Source: Syntrophobacterales bacterium (lineage in GTDB: Bacteria; Desulfobacterota; Desulfobaccia; Desulfobaccales; 0-14-0-80-60-11). Taken from it: 64,000 nt of DNA. Below the pieces are notes generated by a model, which saw nothing but the letters and a program-made list of their open reading frames with translations, was not told the DNA's origin and did no database searches. Below, in pieces: positions 23,087 to 31,914 of the stretch (positions are counted from its first letter, which is position 1; each line of letters starts with the position of its first letter). The translations under genes were made by a program, and so were the position numbers. Location of the stretch: positions 13,124 to 77,123 of the forward strand of contig JALNYP010000009.1 of assembly GCA_023229795.1 (NCBI GenBank), given 5' to 3'.

Positions 23087-23746
23087 ATGAGAAAAGCTAT
23101 CTGGACTCTCACTATCGCGACCATATGCGGACTTTCCTTCCTCGTCCTGGCTCCCCCGGAAATTTTGGCCCAATGGGGCCTGATCCAGCAAGGGGTGGAT
23201 GCAGCCCGGCGGGGACAACCAGAAACTAAACCGGCCCCGGCGCCCGCCGACCCCAACGCGCCGCATAACCGGGCCCAGATGGGGGCAACCTTCGCCTCCC
23301 CCATGACCTACAAAAACCGGCGAAACTTCACCTATACCGTCCCCGCCGGTTGGCAAATAGAGCAGGGTGATCCCACCGGGGAGAGCGTCGGTTTCGGGCG
23401 GCCCGGCAGCACGGTCTCTTTCATTATTCATATGACTCAGATGGTGCCCAGCTTTCCCAGAAAAGCCGGAGTAGACGCGGGCTACAAGTCGGCCAAAGAA
23501 GAGATGACCATCCGTAAATATATGGCGGTGAAGCGGCGGGATCAAGGCGGCTCACGGGGAGTCATCGGCTGGGAGACCATCGAAACCGCAGAAAAGGGCT
23601 CCGGCGGGTTTCAGCGGATTCAATGGCAGTGCTATGACAAGGACAACTATTACTATAATTTTATGACCGCAGCGAACCCGCAACAGTTCAATCAATACCG
23701 CGGCGAAATGCAGCGGATCATCGATTCGATTCGCTTCGCTCCTTAA
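23087..23746 (+). CDS. exported hypothetical protein (PsbP/DcrB-like fold possible)
   Basis: 219 aa, with a strong AAGGAGG. N-terminal signal peptide: MRKAIWTLTIATICGLSFLVLA then a likely cleavage near AQWG. After a Pro-rich linker (ETKPAPAPADPNAP) the mature domain reads NFTYTVPAGWQIEQGDPTGESVGFGRPGSTVSFIIHM, a pattern seen in small periplasmic beta-sheet proteins of the PsbP/DcrB sort. No catalytic motif is seen. Function unknown. Confidence 0.7.
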   Translation: MRKAIWTLTIATICGLSFLVLAPPEILAQWGLIQQGVDAARRGQPETKPAPAPADPNAPHNRAQMGATFASPMTYKNRRNFTYTVPAGWQIEQGDPTGESVGFGRPGSTVSFIIHMTQMVPSFPRKAGVDAGYKSAKEEMTIRKYMAVKRRDQGGSRGVIGWETIETAEKGSGGFQRIQWQCYDKDNYYYNFMTAANPQQFNQYRGEMQRIIDSIRFAP

Positions 23747-23759
23747 GGCCGACCCGGGG

Positions 23760-23780
23760 GCGGTCTCTTGGGGAGACCGC
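23760..23780. terminator. hairpin after the exported-protein gene
   Basis: Perfect GCGGTCTC / GAGACCGC stem with a 5-nt loop, 14 nt after the stop; no T tract, so termination is uncertain. Confidence 0.4.
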
Positions 23781-23862
23781 TCCCAGCTTTCCCGACAAGG
23801 GCCTGGAGGCCGGAATAGGCTTGAACCTGATAATCTTTTAAGACAGCCCGATCATTTAAACC

Positions 23863-25068
23863 ATGACCCTGAAAGATATTGAAGCAGCCCGGGAGCGGCA
23901 GCAGGGCGTGGTCCTCCCCACCCCGCTGATCTACTCCCATACTCTGAGCCGGGCCAGCGGCCGGGAAGTCTTCCTGAAACTGGAAAACCTCCAGACCACC
24001 GGGTCGTTCAAACTGCGGGGGGCCATCAACCGTCTGACGCTCCTCAAAGAGCGGGGCGAGGGCGCCCGGGTGGTGGCCGCGTCCGCGGGCAATCACGGCC
24101 AGGGGGTGGCTTTTGCCGCGGCGCATTTAGGCATTCCGGCCACCATCGTCATGCCCCAGGGGGCTTCCATCTCCAAGCAACTGGCCACCCGGGGCTACGG
24201 CGCCGAAGTGATCCTCCACGGCCGCGATTTGGGCGAGGCCCTGGCGCGGGCCCAGGAGTTGGTGGCCCAGGGCTATATCTTTATCCACCCCTATGACGAC
24301 CCGGAGGTGATCGCCGGCCAGGGCACGTTGGGCCTCGAGATCATCGAGGACTTGCCCGGCGCGGACACCGTGATCCTGCCGGTGGGGGGCGGGGGCCTGG
24401 CTGCGGGAGTGGCCGTGGCCATCAAGGCGCGGCAGCCCGCAGTGCGGCTCATCGGGGTGCAGACGGCCCAGGTGCCGTCTCTGGCCGCGGCCCTCGAGGC
24501 GGGCGCGCCTACGGCGGTGCCGTCCCGGCCCACCCTGGCGGACGGCATCAATGTGCCGCAGGTGGGCCGCCACCCCTTTGTCCTGTTGAAACAGCACCTG
24601 GCTGAGGTGGTGCTGGCGGAGGAACGGGAGATCGTCCAGGCGCTGCTGCTGCTGCTGGAAAGGAAGAAGGTCCTGGCGGAAGGCGCGGGCGCGGTGGCCA
24701 CCGCGGCCTTCCTGGGGCCCCTGGCGGGCCGGGACCTGGGCCGCCGGGTGGTGTTGCTGGTGAGCGGCGGCAATATCGAGATTCCCCTGCTGGAACGGGT
24801 GGTGCCCCGGGCCTTGCTGGCCCGCCGGCGCCTCTTGACGCTCCGGGTGGCCCTTCCCGATTACCCCGGCTCCCTGGGGCGCCTCACGGCCCTGTTGGGC
24901 GAGCAGGGGGCCAACATCCTCCACCTGTTCCACGACCGCCTGGCCCGGGAACTGCCCCTGGACTATACCCGGGTGGAACTCAACCTGGAGACCCGGGGCC
25001 CGGAACACGGCGATGCAGTGCTGGCGGCCTTGCGGGAAGCGGGTTATAAGGTGGAAGAGAAACCCTAA
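23863..25068 (+). CDS. ilvA: threonine ammonia-lyase (threonine deaminase), short form
   Basis: 401 aa. The PLP lysine is in TTGSFKLRGAINRL (about residue 50); SAGNHGQGVAFAA, PVGGGGLAAGVAVAIK and the C-terminal ACT-like part (LLTLRVALPDYPGSLGRLTALLGEQGANILHL) fit the TdcB/short IlvA family. It converts threonine to 2-oxobutyrate for isoleucine synthesis or degradation. The single ACT domain suggests allosteric control. Start ATG 23863; monocistronic or followed after a heptamer array by an aminotransferase. Confidence 0.92.
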   Translation: MTLKDIEAARERQQGVVLPTPLIYSHTLSRASGREVFLKLENLQTTGSFKLRGAINRLTLLKERGEGARVVAASAGNHGQGVAFAAAHLGIPATIVMPQGASISKQLATRGYGAEVILHGRDLGEALARAQELVAQGYIFIHPYDDPEVIAGQGTLGLEIIEDLPGADTVILPVGGGGLAAGVAVAIKARQPAVRLIGVQTAQVPSLAAALEAGAPTAVPSRPTLADGINVPQVGRHPFVLLKQHLAEVVLAEEREIVQALLLLLERKKVLAEGAGAVATAAFLGPLAGRDLGRRVVLLVSGGNIEIPLLERVVPRALLARRRLLTLRVALPDYPGSLGRLTALLGEQGANILHLFHDRLARELPLDYTRVELNLETRGPEHGDAVLAALREAGYKVEEKP

Positions 25069-25081
25069 AAGACGGTTTCCG

Positions 25082-25109
25082 GTTTTCAGTTTTCAGTTTT
25101 CAGTTGAAT
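25082..25109. repeat. heptamer array (gttttca x3)
   Basis: Three exact gttttca units and gttgaat, 13 nt after the ilvA stop. Its flank aaaagacggttt matches the flank of the array at 9459. Confidence 0.85.
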
Positions 25110-25224
25110 CCTGCGGGATATAATCTATCCTTGGTATGGGTATCCTTCGGGAGCCTGCAAAAGAGCGCGTGTAGGGCACTGCCCGTATTGTCTGCCTCAA
25201 AACCGAAAATAGGAAACCCCAATT

Positions 25225-26409
25225 ATGGCCATATCGGCACGTATCCGCACCTCCATTGAAAACTCTTCCTGGATCCGGCGCATGTTTGAAGAAGGCGCGG
25301 AGCTCAAGGCCCGCCTGGGCGCGGACCGGGTCTATGATTTCACCCTGGGCAACCCCGATTTGGAGCCGCCGCCCCGGTTCAAAGAGGAACTGGTCAAGGC
25401 GGCCGCGGACCCCAGGCCCGGGCTGCACAGCTACATGCCTAACGCCGGGTTGTTGGGCACTCGCCAGGCGCTGGCTGCGAGGTTGAGCCGGCTCCACCAT
25501 CTCGAGTTCAAGGCCCATGACCTGGTAGTCACTTGCGGCGCCTCCGGCGGGCTCAATATCATCCTCAAGGCCCTCTTGGACCCGGGGGATGAGGTGGTGG
25601 TCCTGGCCCCATATTTTCCCGAATACCTTTTTTATGCCGAAAACCACGGGGGCGTCGCCCGGGTGGTGGAGACCGACGAGCACTTTCAACTGGACCTGGA
25701 CCGCCTCGCCGCGGCCCTGACCCCCCGGACCCGGGCGATCATCGTCAATTCCCCCAATAACCCCACGGGACAGATTTACGACGCGGATACCTTAAAAGAG
25801 TTGGGGCGGCGCCTGGTGCACCACGCCGGGCGTCATGGCCGGCCGGTCTATCTGGTGGCGGATGAGCCCTACCGGCACCTGGTCTATGACGGCCACCAGG
25901 TCCCCAGCGTGTTTGCGGCCTATCCCAATACTCTGCTGGCCACCTCGTTTTCCAAGGACCTGTCCATTCCGGGAGAGCGCCTGGGCTATGTGGCGGTGAG
26001 CCCGCTGGCCACCGGCCGGGGCGAACTGGAAGCCGCGCTGGTGCTGGCCAACCGCATCCTGGGCTTCGTCAACGCTCCGGCCCTGATGCAGCGGGTGGTG
26101 GCATCTTTGACTGACGTCACCCTGGATATGACGCCGTACCTCGAGCGGCGGGACCTCTTTTGCGACGTGCTGGCCGCAGCCGGGTATGACTTTCTCAGGC
26201 CCCAAGGGGCTTTTTATCTCTTCCCCCGGGCGCCTGGCGGGGATGACCTCAACTTCGTGTCCCTGCTCAAGGAGGAAAATATCCTGGGGGTGCCGGGCCG
26301 GGGTTTTGGCCGGGCCGGCTATTTCCGGCTGGCCTTTTGCGTGTCCGAAAAGGTGATTGAGGCCGCGGCCCCGGGGTTTGCCCGGGCAAGGGCCAAAGTG
26401 GCAGGGTAG
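25225..26409 (+). CDS. class I/II PLP aminotransferase (aspartate/aromatic type)
   Basis: 394 aa. Fold-type I motifs: FTLGNPDLEPPPRFKEEL near the start, TCGASGGLNIILKALLDPGDEVVVLAPYFPEY, NSPNNPTG (about 173-180), VADEPYRHLVYDG, and the PLP lysine in TSFSKDLSIPGERLGY; the substrate-binding Arg is in FRLAFCVS. The family covers aspartate, aromatic and alanine aminotransferases. The organism needs a phenylpyruvate aminotransferase to finish the pheA route, so this is a candidate, but specificity cannot be read from sequence. Confidence 0.9.
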   Translation: MAISARIRTSIENSSWIRRMFEEGAELKARLGADRVYDFTLGNPDLEPPPRFKEELVKAAADPRPGLHSYMPNAGLLGTRQALAARLSRLHHLEFKAHDLVVTCGASGGLNIILKALLDPGDEVVVLAPYFPEYLFYAENHGGVARVVETDEHFQLDLDRLAAALTPRTRAIIVNSPNNPTGQIYDADTLKELGRRLVHHAGRHGRPVYLVADEPYRHLVYDGHQVPSVFAAYPNTLLATSFSKDLSIPGERLGYVAVSPLATGRGELEAALVLANRILGFVNAPALMQRVVASLTDVTLDMTPYLERRDLFCDVLAAAGYDFLRPQGAFYLFPRAPGGDDLNFVSLLKEENILGVPGRGFGRAGYFRLAFCVSEKVIEAAAPGFARARAKVAG

Positions 26410-26437
26410 GGGGTCTGGGTGGGCCTTAAGCGACCAG

Positions 26438-26480
26438 AAATCCCCCTAAATCCCCCTTTTTCAAAGGGGGACTTTTCAAG
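26438..26480. repeat. dispersed AATCCCCCTAAATCCCCC-type palindrome
   Basis: aaatccccctaaatcccc followed by ctttttcaaagggggactt forms an imperfect hairpin. This element type is common in many bacterial genomes. Confidence 0.65.
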
Positions 26481-26543
26481 GAATTCATTCATCGGTTAGT
26501 GCAAATTAATCGGCAAAACTCTGGGCAAGCGCTATAGTCTTTG

Positions 26544-26571
26544 ACCGAAAACTGAAAACTGAAAACTGAAA
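26544..26571. repeat. heptamer array (actgaaa x3-4)
   Basis: accgaaa, actgaaa, actgaaa, actgaaa end 10 nt before the next ATG (26582), where no Shine-Dalgarno is visible. Confidence 0.85.
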
Positions 26572-26581
26572 ACGGTGTTTT

Positions 26582-26896
26582 ATGGCCAAGCGACCGCATT
26601 TGCGGCGGCCGGTGCCGGTCCAGGAGGTGCTCCGGGGGGTGCTGTCCCCCGGGGACCGGGAGAGTCTGGAATTGCGGCAGCGGATTCGCCGGGTCTGGGA
26701 GGCGGTGGTCCCGGCCGCGCTCCTGAATCGGAGCCGGCTGGTGGACCTGCGCCGCAAGGAACTGTGGGTGGAAGTCCCGGACAGTCCCTGGAGCCAGGAA
26801 TTGCAATTCCTCAAACCGAAAATCCTGGCGGCGCTGGAGCAGGCGCTGGGGCCGGGCAAAGTCAAAGACCTGCGGGTGCGGGTCGGGGAGTGGTAA
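26582..26896 (+). CDS. DciA-like (DUF721) protein
   Basis: 104 aa. The pattern VQEVLRGVLSP...LRQRIRRVWEAVVPAALLNRSRLVDLRRKELWVEVPDSPWSQELQFLKPKILAALEQALGPGKVKDLRVRVG is that of DUF721, the DciA family that helps load replicative helicase in bacteria lacking DnaC. Size about 100 aa is usual. The start follows a heptamer array without a clear Shine-Dalgarno. No neighbour with replication function, which is normal for this gene. Confidence 0.85.
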   Translation: MAKRPHLRRPVPVQEVLRGVLSPGDRESLELRQRIRRVWEAVVPAALLNRSRLVDLRRKELWVEVPDSPWSQELQFLKPKILAALEQALGPGKVKDLRVRVGEW

Positions 26897-27120
26897 GCAG
26901 AGCCGCAGTCTCCCCTGTAATAGGGGACGGCACGTTGTGCCCCCGCAGAAAAATTATTTGTAAAAATCCTGCGCTTTATGCTTAAGAATTTCTTCCTCCC
27001 GTCCGAATAATATCCCAGGAGCCCGTGCATTTTATCCTATCCGGGGGCTCGGTGTAGCCGGTCGCTCGGGAGCCCTACGATACCAAGTTGCGCCCATAGA
27101 AGTCAGGAAACCCTTGACCT

Positions 27121-27180
27121 GTAGGGGCGCACCTGAGTGTGCGCCCTCAATCCCGGGCGGACACATAGGTCCGCCCCTAC
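27121..27180. repeat. GTAGGGGCG...CGCCCCTAC inverted repeat, copy 1
   Basis: Terminal inverted repeat gtaggggcg/cgcccctac enclosing gtgcgccc and gggcggacacataggtccgccc. A second copy with the same layout lies at 59428-59486; shorter relatives occur at about 29573-29602, 53806, 54211, 55904 and 57818. Confidence 0.75.
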
Positions 27181-27252
27181 GAGAGATAAATTACCGGTTC
27201 GATCGCATCTTGGTATGAGCCGCTATTTGAGACTTCTGCGAACACCCCTTTG

Positions 27253-27333
27253 GTCATTCTGAGTGCAGTGAAGGCTTTCAGCTTTTGCCTGAAGTTATGC
27301 GATTCTTCGGTCGCGGCGCTCCCTCAGAATGAC
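27253..27333. repeat. GTCATTCTGAG element, copy 1
   Basis: gtcattctgag...ctcagaatgac inverted repeat. Its 3' part (27300-27335) is nearly the exact reverse complement of 60253-60290. A known kind of dispersed element in many genomes. Confidence 0.75.
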
Positions 27334-27395
27334 AGGAGAAAGGACTTTCGCTGAGGTCTTAATTCGGGGAAGCCGCAAGCTCTGGATTGCGCCTG

Positions 27396-27415
27396 CCCAG
27401 GCGAGACGCCTGGGC
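27396..27415. repeat. CCCAGGCGAGACGCCTGGGC palindrome
   Basis: Identical to 21691-21710, 25 nt upstream of the response-regulator start. Confidence 0.8.
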
Positions 27416-27439
27416 CACCGTTTGACGGCGAATATTATT

Positions 27440-27829
27440 ATGGCTAAAAAGTCAGCTCCCATCATCCTGCTGGTGGACGATGATCCCCTGATCCGGGTGC
27501 TGGGCCGGGAGTTGCTGGAACGCTTGGGATACCAGGTGGAGACCGCGGAGGACGGGTCCGAGGCCTTAAAGAAGTATCGCAGGCTGAAGCGGGTGGATCT
27601 GGTGGTCCTGGACTACTATCTGCCGGGGCAAAACGGCGCGCAGGTGCTTCGGGAGTTCAAGACCTTGGATAAGCGGGCCCGGGTGCTGATGGCCTCGGGG
27701 TTCTTTTCCTCCCGGGACGCGGCCGACCTCAAGGAGCAGGGGGCTTGGGGCCTGATTCATAAACCATACCGCCTGACGGAGCTGGAACGCCGGATTCAGG
27801 CGGTACTGGCGGGGCGGCCGGAGGTTTAG
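27440..27829 (+). CDS. single-domain response regulator (CheY-like)
   Basis: 129 aa from ATG 27440. Receiver domain: acidic cluster VDDD near residue 12-15, phospho-acceptor Asp in LVVLDYYLPG (about 57), Ser in MASGF and Lys in IHKPYR. No output domain, so it probably acts by protein contact or in a phosphorelay. No kinase is adjacent. Its last 101 bp overlap the 3' end of the convergent membrane glycosyltransferase gene. Upstream DNA is repeat-rich. Confidence 0.88.
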   Translation: MAKKSAPIILLVDDDPLIRVLGRELLERLGYQVETAEDGSEALKKYRRLKRVDLVVLDYYLPGQNGAQVLREFKTLDKRARVLMASGFFSSRDAADLKEQGAWGLIHKPYRLTELERRIQAVLAGRPEV

Positions 27830-29396
27830 CGGCCACGGCTTCCGGCAGCCGGTCAAACCTCAGGAGCACCGCGCCCACCCGGGTGAGGCAGGCTGCCTCG
27901 CGCCAGTCCGGGCCCAGGAGGTCGGCGGCGAACTGGCGCAGGAATTTCAGGTCCGGGATATGGGAGGCCACCAGCCAGAGCCGCGGGGGCGGCGCGCCGG
28001 CCCCCTCCTTCAGGCTTAGCCCCTTTTCCACGCACGACTGGCCCCAGCAGATGCCGGGGGGCGGTCCGTGGTAATAATACTTGAAGGGCGAGACCGCAAA
28101 GTAATAGACATAGACCAAATCCTGGGGCTGGCGGTTCTTTTCCAGATAGGCCACCAGGGGCTGAATCTCTTCCCGGTTGTTGAGGGGATAGAGGTTTTCC
28201 CGGAGATTGGCTAGGGGATGAAGGGCGATCACGATGATTCCGGTCAAGGCCAGGGCCGTGGCGCGTTGGCGGCGGCTTAAGAGCCAGGCAAAGAGGCCCC
28301 AGGCGCCGGCCGCTACCGCCAGGTACAGCACCGGGGCGCTGAACAGCATCAGGCGATTGCCGCCGAAGTGGGCCATGAAGGGATAGCGGTGCACGCAGGC
28401 CGCGCCAAAGGCCAGCAGGAGCGGTCCCCCCAGGTAGAGCAAGGCCCGGGTCCGGCCCCGGCGCACCATCAGGACCAGGCCTGCGGCCAAGAGGGGCGGA
28501 CCCCAGAACACCCCCCACTCACCCAGGAAATACCAGAAGTAGCGGTGAAAAGACCCGCCCAGCCATCTTAAGAAGGGGATCAGCCCGGCGAAATCCGGGA
28601 AATCTTGAGTCCAATAATCCACTAATTCGGGGTCTACTTCCCGACGGATAAACAGGAAGAAGTAAACCGCAAAGGTCAGGACCCATAAGCCCCCCAAGAG
28701 GATCAGCCGGGGACGCCGGTCCCGGGGCAGGTTGAGCCACAGGACGGCCCCGACTACCGGCAGGGTGAAGATCATGGCATGGGAGAAGCCGAGGCCCAGC
28801 ATCCCGGCCAGGGATAGAAACAACCAGCCCCGCCGCCCCTGGCGGGCCAGGAGGCGTTCGGCCAGCCACAGCGCCAGCACGGCAAAGAAGGCGTCCCCGC
28901 TGTATTGCTTCAATTCCTTGGAGTAATAGACCATGACCGGGGAGAAGGCCACCGCGGCCAGGGCCAGGAGCGCTGCGGGGATTTCCACCAGGGTGCGGCC
29001 GAGCCGCCAGATGAGGAAGAGGGTCCCGACCCCGAACACCAAGGACAGCCCCCGGAGCACCGCTTCGCTATGCCCCCAGAGCTGCACCGCGGCCCAGACC
29101 GTGAGGAGATAGAACGGCGGAGTGGACTGCCCCGCGGCCAGGGCTTCCCGGGCCGTGGGCTGCATGGCGGCCAGGGCCACCCAGGCCTCATCGGTCCAGA
29201 GGTCCCGCCCCCCCAGGTCATAGAGCCGGAAATAGATCGCCACCCCGCAGATCAGCGCCACGGCCAGGGCGGTGAGATAGGGGCGGGCTGAACCCTCAGG
29301 CTGAAGAGCAGGCTGAGGAATCACGCTCGCCTCAGGGGAGAAAGGAGGGTGAGCCGGCAGAGGCCCGGTCTCGCTTCGCTTAAAAAATTTTGCCAC
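27729..29396 (-). CDS. membrane glycosyltransferase of the PMT/ArnT (GT-C) superfamily
   Basis: 555 aa, about 11-12 hydrophobic segments from residue 38 on. The first periplasmic loop has RLYDLGGRDLWTDEAWVALAAM, where the acidic residues match the DE motif of GT-C enzymes, followed by STPPFYLLTVW and YYSKELKQYSGDAF. Such proteins move sugars from polyprenyl-phosphate donors on the outer face of the cytoplasmic membrane. The C-terminal domain is soluble and ends in a Pro-rich tail encoded by DNA overlapping the convergent response regulator. Acceptor unknown. Confidence 0.82.
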   Translation of the reverse strand: MAKFFKRSETGPLPAHPPFSPEASVIPQPALQPEGSARPYLTALAVALICGVAIYFRLYDLGGRDLWTDEAWVALAAMQPTAREALAAGQSTPPFYLLTVWAAVQLWGHSEAVLRGLSLVFGVGTLFLIWRLGRTLVEIPAALLALAAVAFSPVMVYYSKELKQYSGDAFFAVLALWLAERLLARQGRRGWLFLSLAGMLGLGFSHAMIFTLPVVGAVLWLNLPRDRRPRLILLGGLWVLTFAVYFFLFIRREVDPELVDYWTQDFPDFAGLIPFLRWLGGSFHRYFWYFLGEWGVFWGPPLLAAGLVLMVRRGRTRALLYLGGPLLLAFGAACVHRYPFMAHFGGNRLMLFSAPVLYLAVAAGAWGLFAWLLSRRQRATALALTGIIVIALHPLANLRENLYPLNNREEIQPLVAYLEKNRQPQDLVYVYYFAVSPFKYYYHGPPPGICWGQSCVEKGLSLKEGAGAPPPRLWLVASHIPDLKFLRQFAADLLGPDWREAACLTRVGAVLLRFDRLPEAVAAKPPAAPPVPPESGVPAPSGGMVYESGPKPPAP

Positions 29397-29627
29397 AATT
29401 ACCTGGTATCTGAGAACTTATTGAAATACTATTATTTTACCATCTTAATTTTCTCAGCATCAAGGGGAAAGAGCAAGGGCTCAAAGTCATTGCAGATGAC
29501 TTAATCCGGCGAGTTCTTTGCCGGTGGGGCGGGGTTGCACCGCCCAACGACATCAGGGTGGTCAACCAAGGGCGGGGAGACCCTGCCCCTACGGTGTGCT
29601 TCCACAGGCACCGATGAGATTGAGGCT

Positions 29628-30530
29628 ATGACCCGTAATGGATTTCTGTGGCCCGCGCCGGTGGTCCCCGGAGAGGTGGTGGCGGTGGCGGCTCCCGGCA
29701 GCCACGTGGCCCGGCCCGCCTGGGAGGCCGGGGTGCGTATCCTTAAAGACCGGGGCTTCAAGGTCCGCTACGGCGACGAGCTATTTCAGCCCCGCGCCTG
29801 GGGAGTGGCCACGGACAGGCTGATCGCCCGGCGTTTTGAGGAAATGTGGCTGGACCCCGAAGTCAAGGCCGTGGTGGGGGTGCGGGGCGGCTACGGCTGC
29901 CTGAAGCTGTTGCCGCACCTGAATGTGGAGGCCCTGGGTCAAGCCCCCAAACGGCTGGTGGGGTTCAGCGACCTCACCAATCTCCTCTGGTATCTGCACC
30001 TTCGCCTGGGTCTGGTGACTTTCCACGGCCCCATCGTGGCGCAACTGCCGGAGCTGACTCCGGCGGCCCGGGAAGATTTTTTTGCGTGGCTGACCGCGCC
30101 GGGTCCCCGGGGCGTGACCTACGAGAACCTCACCGTCCTGCACCCCGGGGCGGCCGAAGGTCCTCTGGCCGGCGGCAACCTCACCACCCTCTGCCACCTG
30201 GTGGGCACCCCGTTTGCCCCCCAGATGCGGGGCTATCTCCTGTTCCTGGAAGACCACAATGAAGCCCTGTACCGCCTGGACCGCATGCTCCACCACCTGC
30301 TCTTCGCCGGGGTCCTGGACGGGGTCCGGGGGGTGGTGTTGGGAGGCTTCGTCAACTGCGGCTCCCGGGAGGGCCTCCTGGAGGTTTTGACTACGGCCCT
30401 GGCCCCTCTCAACGTGCCGGTCCTGGCGGACCTGCCGGTGGGCCACCAGCCGGACAACCACACCCTGCCTTTGGGGGCCTGGGCCAGGCTGGACGCAGGC
30501 GCCGCGGCCCTGACCTTGCTTCCGTCCTAG
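29628..30530 (+). CDS. LD-carboxypeptidase (peptidase S66, muramoyltetrapeptide carboxypeptidase)
   Basis: 300 aa. VVAVAAPGSHVARPAWEAGVRILKDRGFKVRYGDELF at the start, VRGGYGCLKLLPHLN, the nucleophile serine region GFSDLTNLLWYLH, FLEDHNEALYRLDRMLHHL and LPVGHQPDNHTLPLGAWARLD match S66 peptidases (LdcA), which trim the terminal D-Ala from tetrapeptide stems in peptidoglycan recycling. ATG 29628 is used because the frame upstream runs through a gggcgggg...cccctacgg repeat. No signal peptide, consistent with a cytoplasmic enzyme. Confidence 0.92.
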   Translation: MTRNGFLWPAPVVPGEVVAVAAPGSHVARPAWEAGVRILKDRGFKVRYGDELFQPRAWGVATDRLIARRFEEMWLDPEVKAVVGVRGGYGCLKLLPHLNVEALGQAPKRLVGFSDLTNLLWYLHLRLGLVTFHGPIVAQLPELTPAAREDFFAWLTAPGPRGVTYENLTVLHPGAAEGPLAGGNLTTLCHLVGTPFAPQMRGYLLFLEDHNEALYRLDRMLHHLLFAGVLDGVRGVVLGGFVNCGSREGLLEVLTTALAPLNVPVLADLPVGHQPDNHTLPLGAWARLDAGAAALTLLPS

Positions 30531-30606
30531 ACCTCCCTTGAATCCTCATCTCAAGTCATTAACGAAAAACTAACAAGTTTCGAAGAAAATTAACGGTCGC
30601 CACCCA

Positions 30607-30634
30607 TTGACAAACGCCTCGGGAACCTTATGTT
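30607..30634 (+). promoter_or_regulatory. sigma-70 promoter of the zinc-ribbon gene
   Basis: TTGACA (30607-30612), 16-nt spacer, TATGTT (30629-30634), about 25 nt before a strong ggaggagg Shine-Dalgarno. Confidence 0.65.
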
Positions 30635-30665
30635 TTTTGTAAACCTATCGCTTGGAGGAGGCGTT

Positions 30666-30902
30666 ATGGCTGGCAAAGTATTTACGTGTAAAACCTGCGG
30701 GGCGGTGGCGACAGAGCCGGGCCATCTGTGCAGTCCTACTGAGGAAATGGCCACCTGTGCCTATTGCGGCAAAAATGTGCCCCACACCAAACATTACTGC
30801 AAGGGCAAGATGGAAGACCTGAAGTACGTCTGTGAGCAGTGCGGGCGCCTGGCGGTATCCAAGGATCTGCTCTGCAAACCGGCTGAAGTGCCCACGACCT
30901 AA
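30666..30902 (+). CDS. small zinc-ribbon protein
   Basis: 78 aa from ATG 30666, with Shine-Dalgarno ggaggagg. Nine cysteines are arranged as CKTCG, LCS, CAYCGKNV, HYCKG, CEQCG, LCKP, so three repeated CxxC...C units, enough for at least two structural zinc sites. Acidic and basic residues are mixed; no DNA-binding basic patch is obvious. The type is frequent in Desulfobacterota, but I recognise no named function. Own promoter and apparently a single-gene unit. Confidence 0.8.
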   Translation: MAGKVFTCKTCGAVATEPGHLCSPTEEMATCAYCGKNVPHTKHYCKGKMEDLKYVCEQCGRLAVSKDLLCKPAEVPTT

Positions 30903-31050
30903 AGGGGAAGGCGAGACCGGCCGGCAAGCGCATGCTCCCACCAGCAAGCTTTCATTTACCGGAATAAGACTCTAAACCATTTCCCATACCCACCTCTCCT
31001 TATCCACCAGGGGTTGAGAATACTCTCCATTCTCAGCCCCTGATCCTTTT

Positions 31051-31914
31051 TCAGGTGAGGTAGGAGTGCAAGCCGGAGAGGAGAAAACTGACCCCGAAGT
31101 AAGTGAACAGCACCGCCATGAACCCCAGCACTGCCAGCCAGGCGATGCGGCGTCCGTGCCAGCCTTTCAAGAGCCGGGCATGGAGCAAAGCCGCATAAAT
31201 AAGCCAGGTGATCAGGGACCAGGTTTCCTTGGGGTCCCAACTCCAGTAACGGCCCCAGGCGGTTTCGGCCCAGACCGCGCCGGTGAAGATGCCCAGGGTC
31301 AGGAGCAGAAAACCCAGGATGGTGGCCCGGTAGATGAGGCCGTCCAGGATGGGCGGGGCGGGCAGGGAAGGGCGGGGGCGCCGGTCCTGCACCAGGTAAA
31401 GAATGGCCACCCCGAAGGCCAGGGCAAAGGCGGAGTAGCCCAAAAAGCAGGTCACCACGTGGATGAGCAGCCAGTTGCTCTTTAAGGCCGGCATCAACGG
31501 TTTGATGCGGCTGTCCACCCCGCCCAGCGAGGCGTAGGCTAACAGCAGGGTGGAGAGCACCGCCAGCAGAGCCCCCAGGTAGCCTTTGAAGTAGCGGCGG
31601 AAGGCGATCAGGCCCAGGACCGGCAGGCACCAGGCGAAGAAGATCAGAGAATCGTAGAAATTGGACACCGGCGCCTGCAAAATGATGAGGCGCAGTTTTT
31701 CCGAGAAGGCCGCAGCCGAGCTATGGCCCAGGGCCAGGTGATAGGATTGCCACCAGCGGCCCAGGAGGGCGGCGGTCTGGACTCCCAGGCCGAGCCACAG
31801 GAGAATCCGGGCCGCGGCCTGGATCCGGGAAGACGACCAGAGCTCCGCCATCAGAAAGAAAATAGCCACGAAAAGATAAATCAACATGACGGCGCCGAAG
31901 AGCTGGCTGATCAT
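31051..31914 (-). CDS. ccsA: cytochrome c biogenesis protein CcsA (CcsB/ResC type)
   Basis: 287 aa, about 8 membrane helices. The haem-handling WWD-type motif WGRYWSWDPKETWSLITWLIYA (about residues 220-241) and flanking histidines (LLIHVVTCFLGYSAFALAFG, LLHARLLKGWHGRR) identify the CcsA subunit of the system II haem lyase. It joins haem to CxxCH motifs at the outer membrane face together with ResB/Ccs1. Its start overlaps the resB stop by 4 nt, showing translational coupling. Confidence 0.94.
   Translation of the reverse strand: MISQLFGAVMLIYLFVAIFFLMAELWSSSRIQAAARILLWLGLGVQTAALLGRWWQSYHLALGHSSAAAFSEKLRLIILQAPVSNFYDSLIFFAWCLPVLGLIAFRRYFKGYLGALLAVLSTLLLAYASLGGVDSRIKPLMPALKSNWLLIHVVTCFLGYSAFALAFGVAILYLVQDRRPRPSLPAPPILDGLIYRATILGFLLLTLGIFTGAVWAETAWGRYWSWDPKETWSLITWLIYAALLHARLLKGWHGRRIAWLAVLGFMAVLFTYFGVSFLLSGLHSYLT

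Larger units (their letters stand above)
26897..27439. other. repeat-filled intergenic region
   Basis: 543 bp without a believable gene. It carries three repeats of different families (27121-27180, 27253-27333, 27396-27415). The stretch 26897-27120 shows nothing recognisable apart from a partial gtcgctcgggagccctacga element. Confidence 0.7.

Noticed and set aside
26575..26985. Gly/Ala-rich frame overlapping the DciA-like gene
   Set aside because: Out-of-frame shadow of the DUF721 gene; low-complexity product.
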